Shown here piece by piece: positions 1 to 4,592 of a stretch of DNA of 6,230 nucleotides. Position numbers and translations under genes: made by a program. Within the stretch, counting starts at the first letter, position 1; the number at the start of each line of letters is the position of its first letter. The notes beneath the pieces are model-generated. The model saw only the letters and a list, made by a program, of their open reading frames with translations. It did not search any database and was not told the DNA's origin. Source of the stretch: a bacterium (lineage in GTDB: Bacteria; Patescibacteriota; Minisyncoccia; UBA6257; JAGGUH01); NCBI GenBank assembly GCA_021158645.1, contig JAGGUH010000012.1, forward strand, positions 1 to 6,230, read 5' to 3'.

Positions 1-46
1 AAATAGGAGGGGGTGGGCATTTTGAACATTTAAATTTTGGTTATTG

Positions 47-67
47 TTTCGAATTTCGGATTTCGAA
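47..67. repeat. Three tandem TTTCGRA heptamers
   Basis: Three adjacent 7-bp units are visible: TTTCGAA (47-53), TTTCGGA (54-60) and TTTCGAA (61-67). They have the same period and T-run phase as the larger heptamer tract at 132-234. This is direct observation. The function is unknown, and similar filler is, from memory, common between genes in Patescibacteria. Confidence 0.7.
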
Positions 68-72
68 ATTAT

Positions 73-119
73 AACATTGAAAACCCGTTAAACCCGTTAA
101 CTCGTTAATAAATAATAAA
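73..119. repeat. AACATTGA/ACCCGTTAA block, copy 1
   Basis: This copy reads AACATTGA, then a doubled ACCCGTTAA core, then CTCGTTAATAAATAATAAA. The second copy at 238-273 has the same order with a single core and TTGTC in place of CTCGTT. The two copies are direct repeats about 165 bp apart and bracket the heptamer tract. Confidence 0.65.
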
Positions 120-131
120 ACAATAAATTAG

Positions 132-234
132 ATTTGTCATTTGACATTTGAAATTTGACATTTAGAGTTTGTTTGGGGTTTTGAATTTGGGATTTGTTTG
201 GAGTTTAGGGTTTGTAATTTGGAATTTGGAATTT
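132..234. repeat. Degenerate heptamer satellite, TTT every 7 bp
   Basis: TTT triplets recur exactly every 7 bp in three runs: 133, 140, 147, 154, 161, 168; then 172, 179, 186, 193; then 197, 204, 211, 218, 225, 232. The runs are joined by two 4-bp TTTG slips. The four bases between the triplets are mostly purine-rich (GACA, GAAA, GGAA and similar). Coding potential is negligible. The pattern suggests repeated slippage or duplication of a 7-mer followed by drift. Confidence 0.7.
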
Positions 235-237
235 TTT

Positions 238-273
238 AACATTGAACCCGTTAACTTGTCAATAAATAATAAA
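238..273. repeat. AACATTGA/ACCCGTTAA block, copy 2
   Basis: This is the second copy of the block at 73-119: AACATTGA, ACCCGTTAA, CTTGTC and AATAAATAATAAA in the same order. It immediately follows the heptamer tract and ends about 30 bp from the stop codon of the MEMO-family gene. Confidence 0.65.
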
Positions 274-302
274 TTTTTATTGTCTTTTGATTGTATTGAT
301 AC

Positions 303-1142
303 TTAAATTTTTGAGAAATATAAACTTCCATAACCAACGACTTGGTTTTTATCAAATGAAACATCGCTTGAATTTTGATAGCAAAGAATTTCTCCATAAG
401 AATTTTTTATATTTTTTGCTACTTCCATTAAAATTTCAACAGCGCTTTTGCCACACAAAAAAGTATCAACTTCGGGAAATTTGGATTCTAATTCTAAAAT
501 AGTTTTTTCTAAAACATTTATTTCTTTTGTTAAAATTGCTTTTAGAACTTCTTTGTCTGCTTTTTTTGCAATTTCATCTGGTGGATAATGAGAGAGATCA
601 GAAGAGGCAATGATTAAAGTTTCTTTTTTAAAAATTTCTTTTGCTAAAAAACTTGCTAAAGTTTTTATTAAAACTAAATCGTTGCTTCCTAAAAGAATGG
701 GTACAATTTTAAAATTTTCTTTCAATACTAATTGTAAAAATGGCAGTTGGACTTCTAAGGAGTGTTCAAATAAATGAGGTTCTTCTCCAATGTCTTTGAA
801 TTTTCTTGAAAGTTCTTCTAAAAATTCGATGTCTAATGAAACTTCTCCTAAAGGAGTTATCCAGTTTCCTTTTTTCCACAAAGAAATACCTTCAAAAATT
901 TTTTGGTGAGAAACTCCAATTAAAATTATTCTTTCTATTTTTCTTAAAGCAATACTTTTAAAAGAATAAGCCGCAACTTTTCCTGAATAAATATAGCCAG
1001 CATGAGGAGAAAGAACTCCAAAAATTTTGCCTTTTATTTGAGGCAAAGAAACTTCATTTAAAAAGCCCTCTGTTATGTTTTTTAATTTTTCTTTTTCTGC
1101 TGGATAAAAAGTTCCAGCAACACAAGGAAACCTTTTTTCCAT
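303..1142 (-). CDS. MEMO-family metal-binding protein (AmmeMemoRadiSam system protein B)
   Basis: A complete 279-residue cytoplasmic protein of the MEMO1 family. The fold resembles class III extradiol dioxygenases, and MEMO proteins bind iron or copper through two His and a Cys; the reaction in bacteria is not firmly known. Visible family marks are FYPA (12-15), LSPHAGYIYSG (44-54, His47), GVSHQ (76-80, His79), EHSLEVQLPFLQ (125-136), SSDLSHY (180-186) and CGKSAVEIL (230-238, Cys230). His47, His79 and Cys230 occupy the positions of the human MEMO1 ligands His49, His81 and Cys244, quoted from memory. The length is normal for the family, and there is no signal peptide or membrane segment. The ATG start is fixed by the N-terminal family pattern (RFPxVAGTFYPA). 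No Shine-Dalgarno is visible. It starts 30 nt after the alaS stop on the same strand, so cotranscription is likely. The usual partners, AMMECR1 and a radical-SAM protein, are not in the window. Confidence 0.93.
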   Translation of the reverse strand: MEKRFPCVAGTFYPAEKEKLKNITEGFLNEVSLPQIKGKIFGVLSPHAGYIYSGKVAAYSFKSIALRKIERIILIGVSHQKIFEGISLWKKGNWITPLGEVSLDIEFLEELSRKFKDIGEEPHLFEHSLEVQLPFLQLVLKENFKIVPILLGSNDLVLIKTLASFLAKEIFKKETLIIASSDLSHYPPDEIAKKADKEVLKAILTKEINVLEKTILELESKFPEVDTFLCGKSAVEILMEVAKNIKNSYGEILCYQNSSDVSFDKNQVVGYGSLYFSKI

Positions 1143-1172
1143 AATGTTAATTTAATTAACAAAATTATTTTT

Positions 1173-2912
1173 TCAAAATTCTAATGTTGCTTTAATTCTT
1201 CTGATGCCGCTTGAAACCGCTTCTTCTTTTAAAATTTTAAATTTTTTAAGTTCTGAAGTGTTTTTTATATGAGGACCAGCGCAAATTTCTTTTGAAAAAT
1301 CTCCAATAAAATAAACCGAAACTTTTTCTGGATATTTTTCTTTAAAAAATGCCAAAGCACCCTGTCTGACTGCTTCTTCATAACTCATTTCTTTTTTTAT
1401 TACTTTAAGTCCTTCTTCTATTTTTTGGTTTACCAAATCTTCAATTTTTTTAATTTCTTCTTGGTTTAACTTTTTTGGATGAGTAAAATCAAATTTTAAT
1501 TTTTCTGGAGTAATATCAGAGCCCATTTGTTTGATATGATTTCCTAAAATTTGGCGCAATGCTGCTTGTAAAAGATGGGTTGCGGTATGAAGTTTGGTTA
1601 TTTTTTCAATTTCTTCTTTTGAAAATTTATCAGAAATTCCATGGCCACCAAATTTAATTATGGATCCTTTTCGAGAAATTTTACGATGCTTTTCAAGTTC
1701 TTTTTCAAATTCTTGAGATGAAAATTTAATTTTTTGAGGTACAATTTCTTCCAAAACTTCTTTTGGGATTCCATAGGTCTCGAACAAAAAGAACGCTTCT
1801 TTGGCTCCAATTTCTTTAAATTTTTCTATTTTTTTCAAAGAAGTTCTTAAAGTTCTTTCAAACTTTTTCTTTTCTTCAAAAAAAACTTCTAAGATTTTTT
1901 CTTTGTTTTTTGAAAGTTCAGGGTAAAAATTTTTATATTGGAGGATAACTTGAACCAATCCTTCTTTGAAAATTTTGTCTGATAGTTTTTTTAAAAAAGC
2001 AAAAGTTACCAATTTTCTAATTAAGCGGCGCAAAATATAACCGGCTTCTTTATTTGAAGGGACCAATCCGTCAGCGATTAAAAAAGAAATTCCTCTTAAA
2101 TGATCGGCAAAAATTCTTTTTTTTCTTAAATCAATTGATGGAATATTTTTTTCAGCAATTTTTATTAAGGGTAAAAAAAGTGAGGTTTCAAAAATATCGT
2201 TTTTGTTTTCATAAATCATTGTTAATCTTTCAAGCCCCATTCCGGTATCAACTCCGGGAGATTTTAAAGGAATTAATTTTTTTTCCTGATTTTGATAATA
2301 CTGATTGAAAACCAAATTCCATATTTCAATTCCTTTAATGTAAATTTCAGTTGTTGGACCGCATGGTCCTTCAATTCCTGTTGGTCCCCAAAAATTATCC
2401 TCTTTTCCTTTTAAAATGATTTTTTCTTTTTTAATTCCAATTTCTTTTTCCCAAATTTTAAAACTTTCCTTATCAAGTGGAATTTTATCTTCTCCTCCAA
2501 ATACGGTTACATAAACTTCTAAAGAGTTTAAATCTAAAATTTGATTTAGAAATTCAAAAGCCCAACAAATAGCCGATTTTTTAAAATAACCTTTTTTGGA
2601 AAAATTTTTTGGATCATCGTTAATTTCTTTTCCAAAAGAAAAATTTCCAAGCATTTCAAAAAAGGTTAGATGACTTTTATCTCCAACCTCTTCAATATCA
2701 GAAGTTCGAAAGCATTTTTGACAGGTAGCAACTCTTTGGGTTCCAATTTCTTTGATAGGATCTTTTTCTAAAACAAAATAACTTTTAAACTGCTCCATTC
2801 CGGCAGTAGTTAAAAGAACCGAAGCATCAGAAGATAACAATGAAGAAGATGGCAGTACTTTGTGCCCTTTTTTTTCAAAAAATTTTAAAAATTTTTCTCT
2901 TAAATCATTCAT
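1173..2912 (-). CDS. alaS: Alanine--tRNA ligase, compact form without C-Ala domain
   Basis: Class II synthetase that charges tRNA-Ala with alanine in the cytoplasm. In order: motif 1 region (about 15-46, KGHKVLPSSSLL to TTAGMEQFKSYF); motif 2 with RVATCQKCFRTSD (60-72) and HLTFFEMLGNFSFG (81-94); EGPCGPTTEI (181-190); motif 3 VDTGMGLERL (221-230); acceptor-stem recognition segment ADHLRGISFLIADG to GYILRRLIRK (269-300); and the editing domain with zinc/catalytic residues HTATH (His442, His446) and CAGPH (Cys544, His548). The enzyme stops at SSGIRRIKATLEF, just after the editing domain, so the C-terminal oligomerisation/tRNA-elbow domain is absent. About 100 residues of beta-barrel that precede the editing domain in E. 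coli are also missing. All catalytic motifs are intact, so this is a compact lineage form and not a broken gene. The ATG gives the standard N-terminus, with no Shine-Dalgarno visible. It heads the alaS-MEMO unit. No T-box is seen upstream. Confidence 0.96.
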   Translation of the reverse strand: MNDLREKFLKFFEKKGHKVLPSSSLLSSDASVLLTTAGMEQFKSYFVLEKDPIKEIGTQRVATCQKCFRTSDIEEVGDKSHLTFFEMLGNFSFGKEINDDPKNFSKKGYFKKSAICWAFEFLNQILDLNSLEVYVTVFGGEDKIPLDKESFKIWEKEIGIKKEKIILKGKEDNFWGPTGIEGPCGPTTEIYIKGIEIWNLVFNQYYQNQEKKLIPLKSPGVDTGMGLERLTMIYENKNDIFETSLFLPLIKIAEKNIPSIDLRKKRIFADHLRGISFLIADGLVPSNKEAGYILRRLIRKLVTFAFLKKLSDKIFKEGLVQVILQYKNFYPELSKNKEKILEVFFEEKKKFERTLRTSLKKIEKFKEIGAKEAFFLFETYGIPKEVLEEIVPQKIKFSSQEFEKELEKHRKISRKGSIIKFGGHGISDKFSKEEIEKITKLHTATHLLQAALRQILGNHIKQMGSDITPEKLKFDFTHPKKLNQEEIKKIEDLVNQKIEEGLKVIKKEMSYEEAVRQGALAFFKEKYPEKVSVYFIGDFSKEICAGPHIKNTSELKKFKILKEEAVSSGIRRIKATLEF

Positions 2913-2925
2913 AGTTATTTATTTT

Positions 2926-3129
2926 TTAATTTAATAAAAAAATTAAAAAAATCAAAAATAGTTTTGATTCAATTTTTATAAAGTTTTTGGAAAAAATAAT
3001 TGAATTTAGATTATCTTTGGTTTTGATATTTGCTATGCTTTTTTGATAGGTTCTTAAGTTTATTGATAAAATAAATTTTTTAAGTAAGATTATTAAAACA
3101 AAAATGGTTAATTTAAGAATTAATATCAT
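2926..3129 (-). CDS. Doubtful small membrane-like ORF upstream of alaS
   Basis: A 67-residue ORF that I do not recognise. It has a hydrophobic N-terminal stretch (about 2-22, rich in I, L, V and F), a polar middle (RTYQKSIANIKTKDNLNS, about 26-43) and a second hydrophobic stretch at the C-terminus (about 57-66). It would be a small membrane protein with one or two short helices. In favour: 67 stop-free codons are unusual in non-coding DNA this AT-rich, the stop lies 13 nt before alaS on the same strand, and nothing else fills the gap. Against: no Shine-Dalgarno (its neighbours lack one too), a composition that AT-rich noise could give, and no recognisable family. It may instead be part of the alaS leader. 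Confidence 0.3.
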   Translation of the reverse strand: MILILKLTIFVLIILLKKFILSINLRTYQKSIANIKTKDNLNSIIFSKNFIKIESKLFLIFLIFLLN

Positions 3130-3148
3130 TATTAATATTATTACTATT

Positions 3149-3215
3149 ACCGATGGTGCTATCGGTTGAATTTTTATATTTTTATAGAAATTCAGCCGAT
3201 GGCAAAGCCATCGGT
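3149..3215 (+). promoter_or_regulatory. Nested inverted repeats, attenuator-like leader
   Basis: Four complementary segments lie in a row: A (3150-3155), B (3157-3173), C (3188-3204) and D (3207-3214). A pairs with the start of B (CCGATG/TATCGG, 6 bp). B pairs with C over 17 bp with two G-U wobbles, across a 14-nt AT loop that contains TATA/TATA. C pairs with D as the terminator hairpin at 3196-3214. A also pairs with the end of D, so the whole block can close as one long stem with a small bulge at 3205-3207. B:C pairing is incompatible with the C:D terminator. This is the geometry of a 1:2, 2:3, 3:4 attenuator in front of the 85-residue ORF. The pairings are visible; regulation is inference. 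A decayed duplicated terminator is the simpler alternative. Confidence 0.5.
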
Positions 3216-3221
3216 TTTTTT
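3196..3221 (+). terminator. Intrinsic terminator before the 85-residue ORF
   Basis: A perfect 8-bp stem, CCGATGGC (3196-3203) and GCCATCGG (3207-3214), closes an AAA triloop and is followed at once by seven T (3215-3221). The T-tract sets the plus-strand direction; the minus strand lacks one. No plus-strand gene lies upstream in the window. It therefore either ends antisense or leader transcription or conditionally ends the message of the ORF starting at 3270. Confidence 0.85.
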
Positions 3222-3250
3222 ATTAGAAAAGTATTTTAAAAAAACAAACA

Positions 3251-3263
3251 AGGAGGAGGGAGG
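3251..3263 (+). promoter_or_regulatory. Exceptionally strong Shine-Dalgarno
   Basis: AGGAGGAGGGAGG lies directly before the ATG at 3270. The GGAGG at 3259-3263 leaves a 6-nt spacer and the AGGAGG at 3251-3256 leaves 13 nt. It fixes the start codon of the 85-residue ORF. It stands out because alaS, the MEMO gene, groES and groEL show no comparable site. Confidence 0.85.
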
Positions 3264-3269
3264 ATTGTT

Positions 3270-3527
3270 ATGAAAAAGGTAAAAGTGAGAGTTTTTGTTG
3301 TTGATGATGAAAGGATAAAAGATTATGGAGGATTGATAACAGTTTCAGGAATTGTTGATTCTTATGAAAGGATAGTGTGCCGGGTAATTGGAGCATCAAC
3401 GATCTATAAAGGCAAAAAAGTCGGAGTAGAGATTTTTGATAAGAAAAATAGAAAAAAGAAAGTAATTATTGGAGAGAAGAATATAAAAGAAGAACTATGG
3501 AAAATAATGATTAGATGGTTAAGTTAA
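3270..3527 (+). CDS. Uncharacterised 85-residue basic protein
   Basis: I do not recognise this protein. It is short, rich in Lys and Val/Ile, and has no signal peptide or membrane segment, so it should be cytoplasmic. The pattern is a beta-rich start (KVKVRVFVVDDE, 3-14), a glycine-containing middle (DYGGLITVSGIVDSYERIVCRVIGAS, about 18-43), a lysine-rich turn (KKNRKKKV, about 58-65) and a likely C-terminal helix with two Trp (EELWKIMIRWLS, 74-85). A small OB-like or SH3-like beta-barrel with nucleic-acid affinity is possible but is a guess. The ATG start is supported by the strongest Shine-Dalgarno in the window. The gene stands alone between two plus-strand terminators (3196-3221 and 3552-3575), with an attenuator-like leader in front, so it looks like an independently controlled single-gene unit. 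The contrast with its SD-less neighbours could mean high expression or foreign origin. Confidence 0.8.
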   Translation: MKKVKVRVFVVDDERIKDYGGLITVSGIVDSYERIVCRVIGASTIYKGKKVGVEIFDKKNRKKKVIIGEKNIKEELWKIMIRWLS

Positions 3528-3551
3528 AAGTTAAAATGAAAATTGGTTTTT

Positions 3552-3575
3552 AGCAGGGCAATGCCCTGCTTTTTT
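3552..3575 (+). terminator. Intrinsic terminator after the 85-residue ORF
   Basis: A perfect 8-bp stem, AGCAGGGC (3552-3559) and GCCCTGCT (3563-3570), closes an AAT triloop and runs into six T (3570-3575). It starts 24 nt after the stop codon at 3525-3527. It has the same design as the terminator at 3196-3221 (8-bp stem ending GGC, triloop, GCC, T-tract). It acts on the plus strand only. Confidence 0.9.
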
Positions 3576-3593
3576 GGTTTTGATGTTTAATAT

Positions 3594-3630
3594 CTGAAAT
3601 TTGAAATTAAATTGTCATTTTGAATTTTTA
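3594..3630. repeat. Short heptamer-type filler
   Basis: Two adjacent TGAAATT units (3595-3601 and 3602-3608) are followed by ATTGTCATTTTGAA-like sequence, close to the words in the tract at 132-159. It belongs to the same class of degenerate filler. No gene is visible between 3576 and about 3657. Confidence 0.45.
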
Positions 3631-3789
3631 TTAGTTCTAATCATAAAGTATTTTCTAATCAAAATATGCGTATGAAATAAAAATGGTAAATTCTGCCATT
3701 TCTTGTGGTATATGTTTAAAATTTTTAAATAATTTTTCTTTTGCTTTTTATATTTCTTGTTTTTTTAAGAATTAATCAATCTTATCTAC

Positions 3790-4011
3790 CTATGATTTAG
3801 ATAAACCAGTCATTTTAACAATGTAATTTCTAACAAAACCTTTGTTCTTTTTTCTTAAACCAAAATATTTAAATCTATTCAAAACATCATCAATCCATTG
3901 ATACTTTTCTTCTTTAGAAACTGCTTTAAATTCGATAACTGAACTAACCTTTAAAAATTCTTTAATTTGTGTAATACTAATAATGTGTGAATCTATTATG
4001 TTTATTGTCAT
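3790..4011 (-). pseudogene. Decayed integrase/transposase N-terminal fragment
   Basis: About 73 residues remain of a protein that resembles the N-terminal region of rve-type (DDE) integrase/transposases from memory. Visible pieces are an ITQIKEFLK helix, then KEEKYQWIDDVLNRFKYFGLRKKNKG, then YIVKMTGLSKS. Full members usually continue KMTGxSRxQV into an HTH and a DDE catalytic domain of several hundred residues. Here the codon after GLSKS is TAG (3792-3790), followed by GTA GAT AAG (VDK), which suggests a CAG-to-TAG change. Further in-frame stops follow at 3774-3772 and 3750-3748. A 30-codon open stretch in the same frame (3747-3658) contains KAKEKLFKNF and IPQEMAEF and may be another piece of the gene. 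The catalytic domain is absent, so it cannot transpose by itself. I chose the ATG at 4011 because GAGG (4021-4018) is 6 nt upstream. A TTG at 4023 and an ATG at 4014 are alternatives. Confidence 0.6.
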
Positions 4012-4043
4012 CATATACCTCAATTATGACAGATTCACACATT
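3982..4043 (-). repeat. Perfect 13-bp inverted repeat around the transposase start
   Basis: AATGTGTGAATCT (3982-3994) is exactly complementary to AGATTCACACATT (4031-4043), with 36 bp between. A nested GTCAT/ATGAC pair (minus strand 4030-4026 and 4011-4007) lies inside. In minus-strand RNA this folds the ribosome site GAGG into the apical loop and places the ATG at 4011 in the inner stem. Such hairpins at transposase starts are known in IS10 and IS50, where they limit translation from read-through transcripts. Here that role is inferred. It could also be a protein-binding site. Confidence 0.6.
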
Positions 4044-4138
4044 TTAAGCAAAATGGCAAAATTAAGACATTTCAAACTCATTTTGCGTTAGAAAGCGATT
4101 TCATTTCATGATCATTTTGTATTAGATAAGACTTGATA

Positions 4139-4166
4139 TTGACAAAGGAAATTTTCAGGATATAAT
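4139..4166 (+). promoter_or_regulatory. Consensus sigma70-type promoter of groES-groEL
   Basis: A perfect -35 hexamer TTGACA (4139-4144) and a perfect -10 hexamer TATAAT (4161-4166) are separated by 16 bp. Transcription should begin near 4172-4175, about 70 nt before the groES ATG. No CIRCE element (TTAGCACTC-N9-GAGTGCTAA) overlaps or follows it, so HrcA control is not supported. The match suggests strong constitutive expression, with any heat-shock control acting elsewhere. Confidence 0.85.
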
Positions 4167-4180
4167 TTCTTATTCAATAC

Positions 4181-4205
4181 AATCACTTTTAAAATCACTT
4201 TTAAA
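4181..4205 (+). repeat. 12-bp tandem duplication in the groES leader
   Basis: AATCACTTTTAA occurs twice back to back (4181-4192 and 4193-4204), followed by one more A. It lies downstream of the predicted transcription start, inside the 5' untranslated region. The second copy runs into AAAGG (4203-4207), the only weak Shine-Dalgarno-like sequence before groES. It could be a recent slippage event or a repeated binding site; nothing decides between them. Confidence 0.7.
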
Positions 4206-4243
4206 GGTCGCAAAGTTTGGATAAAGAACTAATTTTTAAAACT

Positions 4244-4537
4244 ATGAAAATTCATCCTTTATCTGATTATATTTTAGTAGAACCAATAGAAGAAGAAAAT
4301 AAAACAAAGGTCGGAATTATTATTCCTGAAACGGCTGAAAAAGAAAAGCCGCAAAAAGGCAAAGTAATTGCAACTGGTTCTGGAAGGATTGATGAGAATG
4401 GAAAAAGAATTCCATTAGAAGTAAAAAAGGGAGATATTGTAATTTTTAAAAAGTATGCTCCTGATGAAGTTAAGGTTAACAATAAGGAATATTTGGTAAT
4501 TAAAGAAGAAGATATTATTGCAAAGGTCGAAGAATAA
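4244..4537 (+). CDS. groES: Co-chaperonin GroES (Hsp10)
   Basis: A 97-residue protein, the same length as E. coli GroES. It forms the seven-subunit lid of the GroEL folding chamber in the cytoplasm. The N-terminus [14 protein letters not shown] matches the cpn10 start, although the usual DR or DK pair is DY here. The mobile loop (about 16-36) carries the hydrophobic GIII (24-27) that docks on GroEL, in place of the IVL of E. coli. The end [28 protein letters not shown] is typical cpn10. I chose the ATG at 4244 because it matches the family N-terminus. An in-frame TTG at 4217 would add nine residues and has AAAGG 9 nt upstream, while the ATG has no Shine-Dalgarno, so the longer form is possible. 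It is the first gene of the groES-groEL operon, driven by the promoter at 4139-4166. Confidence 0.95.
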   Translation: MKIHPLSDYILVEPIEEENKTKVGIIIPETAEKEKPQKGKVIATGSGRIDENGKRIPLEVKKGDIVIFKKYAPDEVKVNNKEYLVIKEEDIIAKVEE

Positions 4538-4539
4538 AC

Positions 4540-4575
4540 TTGACATATCGAAAATTAGAAATTTCGATATGTCAA
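4540..4575 (+). promoter_or_regulatory. Perfect 14-bp inverted repeat between groES and groEL
   Basis: TTGACATATCGAAA (4540-4553) is exactly complementary to TTTCGATATGTCAA (4562-4575) across an 8-nt spacer. It begins 3 nt after the groES stop and ends 17 nt before the groEL ATG. It lacks a run of T, so it is not a normal terminator. Its sequence is unrelated to CIRCE although its size is similar. It could be an operator, an mRNA-processing or stabilising hairpin that sets the GroES:GroEL ratio, or a temperature-sensitive structure next to the SD-less groEL start. Confidence 0.8.
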
Positions 4576-4592
4576 AATTTTAATTTAAACAT

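Larger units (their letters stand above)
1..302. other. Gene-free repeat-rich intergenic region
   Basis: No credible coding sequence lies in this stretch. It begins with a short G-rich tract (6-17). The rest is AT-rich filler made of degenerate 7-bp units (47-67 and 132-234) and two copies of an AACATTGA/ACCCGTTAA block (73-119 and 238-273). It lies downstream of the MEMO-family gene, whose stop codon is at 305-303. I see no convincing GC stem plus T-tract on the minus strand to terminate that gene. A weak CAATAAA/TTTATTG pair (260-266 with 276-282) is the only dyad near its 3' end. An ORF reading rightwards from about 287 is antisense to the MEMO gene and is not a gene. Confidence 0.75.
3681..4072 (-). 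mobile_element. Possible remnant of an insertion sequence
   Basis: A relic of a transposase start (3790-4011) lies between two short sequences that match in inverted orientation. TTCTGCCATTT at 3691-3701 faces TTTTGCCATTT on the minus strand at 4061-4051 (10 of 11). Outside them, AAATG occurs at similar distances (3681-3685, and 4072-4068 on the minus strand). If these are old ends, the remnant is about 390 bp and most of the element has been deleted. The match is short and AT-rich, no target-site duplication was found, and the borders are uncertain. Confidence 0.25.

Noticed and set aside
132..234. CRISPR array or origin iterons
   Set aside because: The units are 7 bp and degenerate, with no spacer structure and no dnaA box or replication gene nearby.
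287..502. Plus-strand ORF of 71 codons
   Set aside because: Almost wholly antisense to the well-supported MEMO-family gene; no family features and no ribosome site.
1146..1160. Palindrome GTTAATTTAATTAAC between alaS and the MEMO gene as an operator or terminator
   Set aside because: All-AT core with almost no loop and no T-run after a GC stem; easily explained by base composition.
1173..1175. Alternative code with UGA as glycine (Gracilibacteria/Absconditabacteria)
   Set aside because: The only UGA in a well-supported gene is the alaS stop, placed exactly at the end of the editing domain; Gly positions use GGN throughout.
2054..2308. Plus-strand ORF of 84 codons
   Set aside because: Antisense shadow inside alaS; Phe/Lys-rich noise composition.
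2913..3215. T-box riboswitch for alaS
   Set aside because: The minus-strand leader has hairpins but no T-box core sequence (AGGGTGGNACCGCG-like) and no T-tract terminator facing alaS.
4267..4482. Minus-strand ORF of 71 codons
   Set aside because: Antisense shadow of groES.
4139..4592. CIRCE/HrcA operator for groES-groEL
   Set aside because: No TTAGCACTC or GAGTGCTAA arms; the 14-bp dyad at 4540-4575 has an unrelated sequence.
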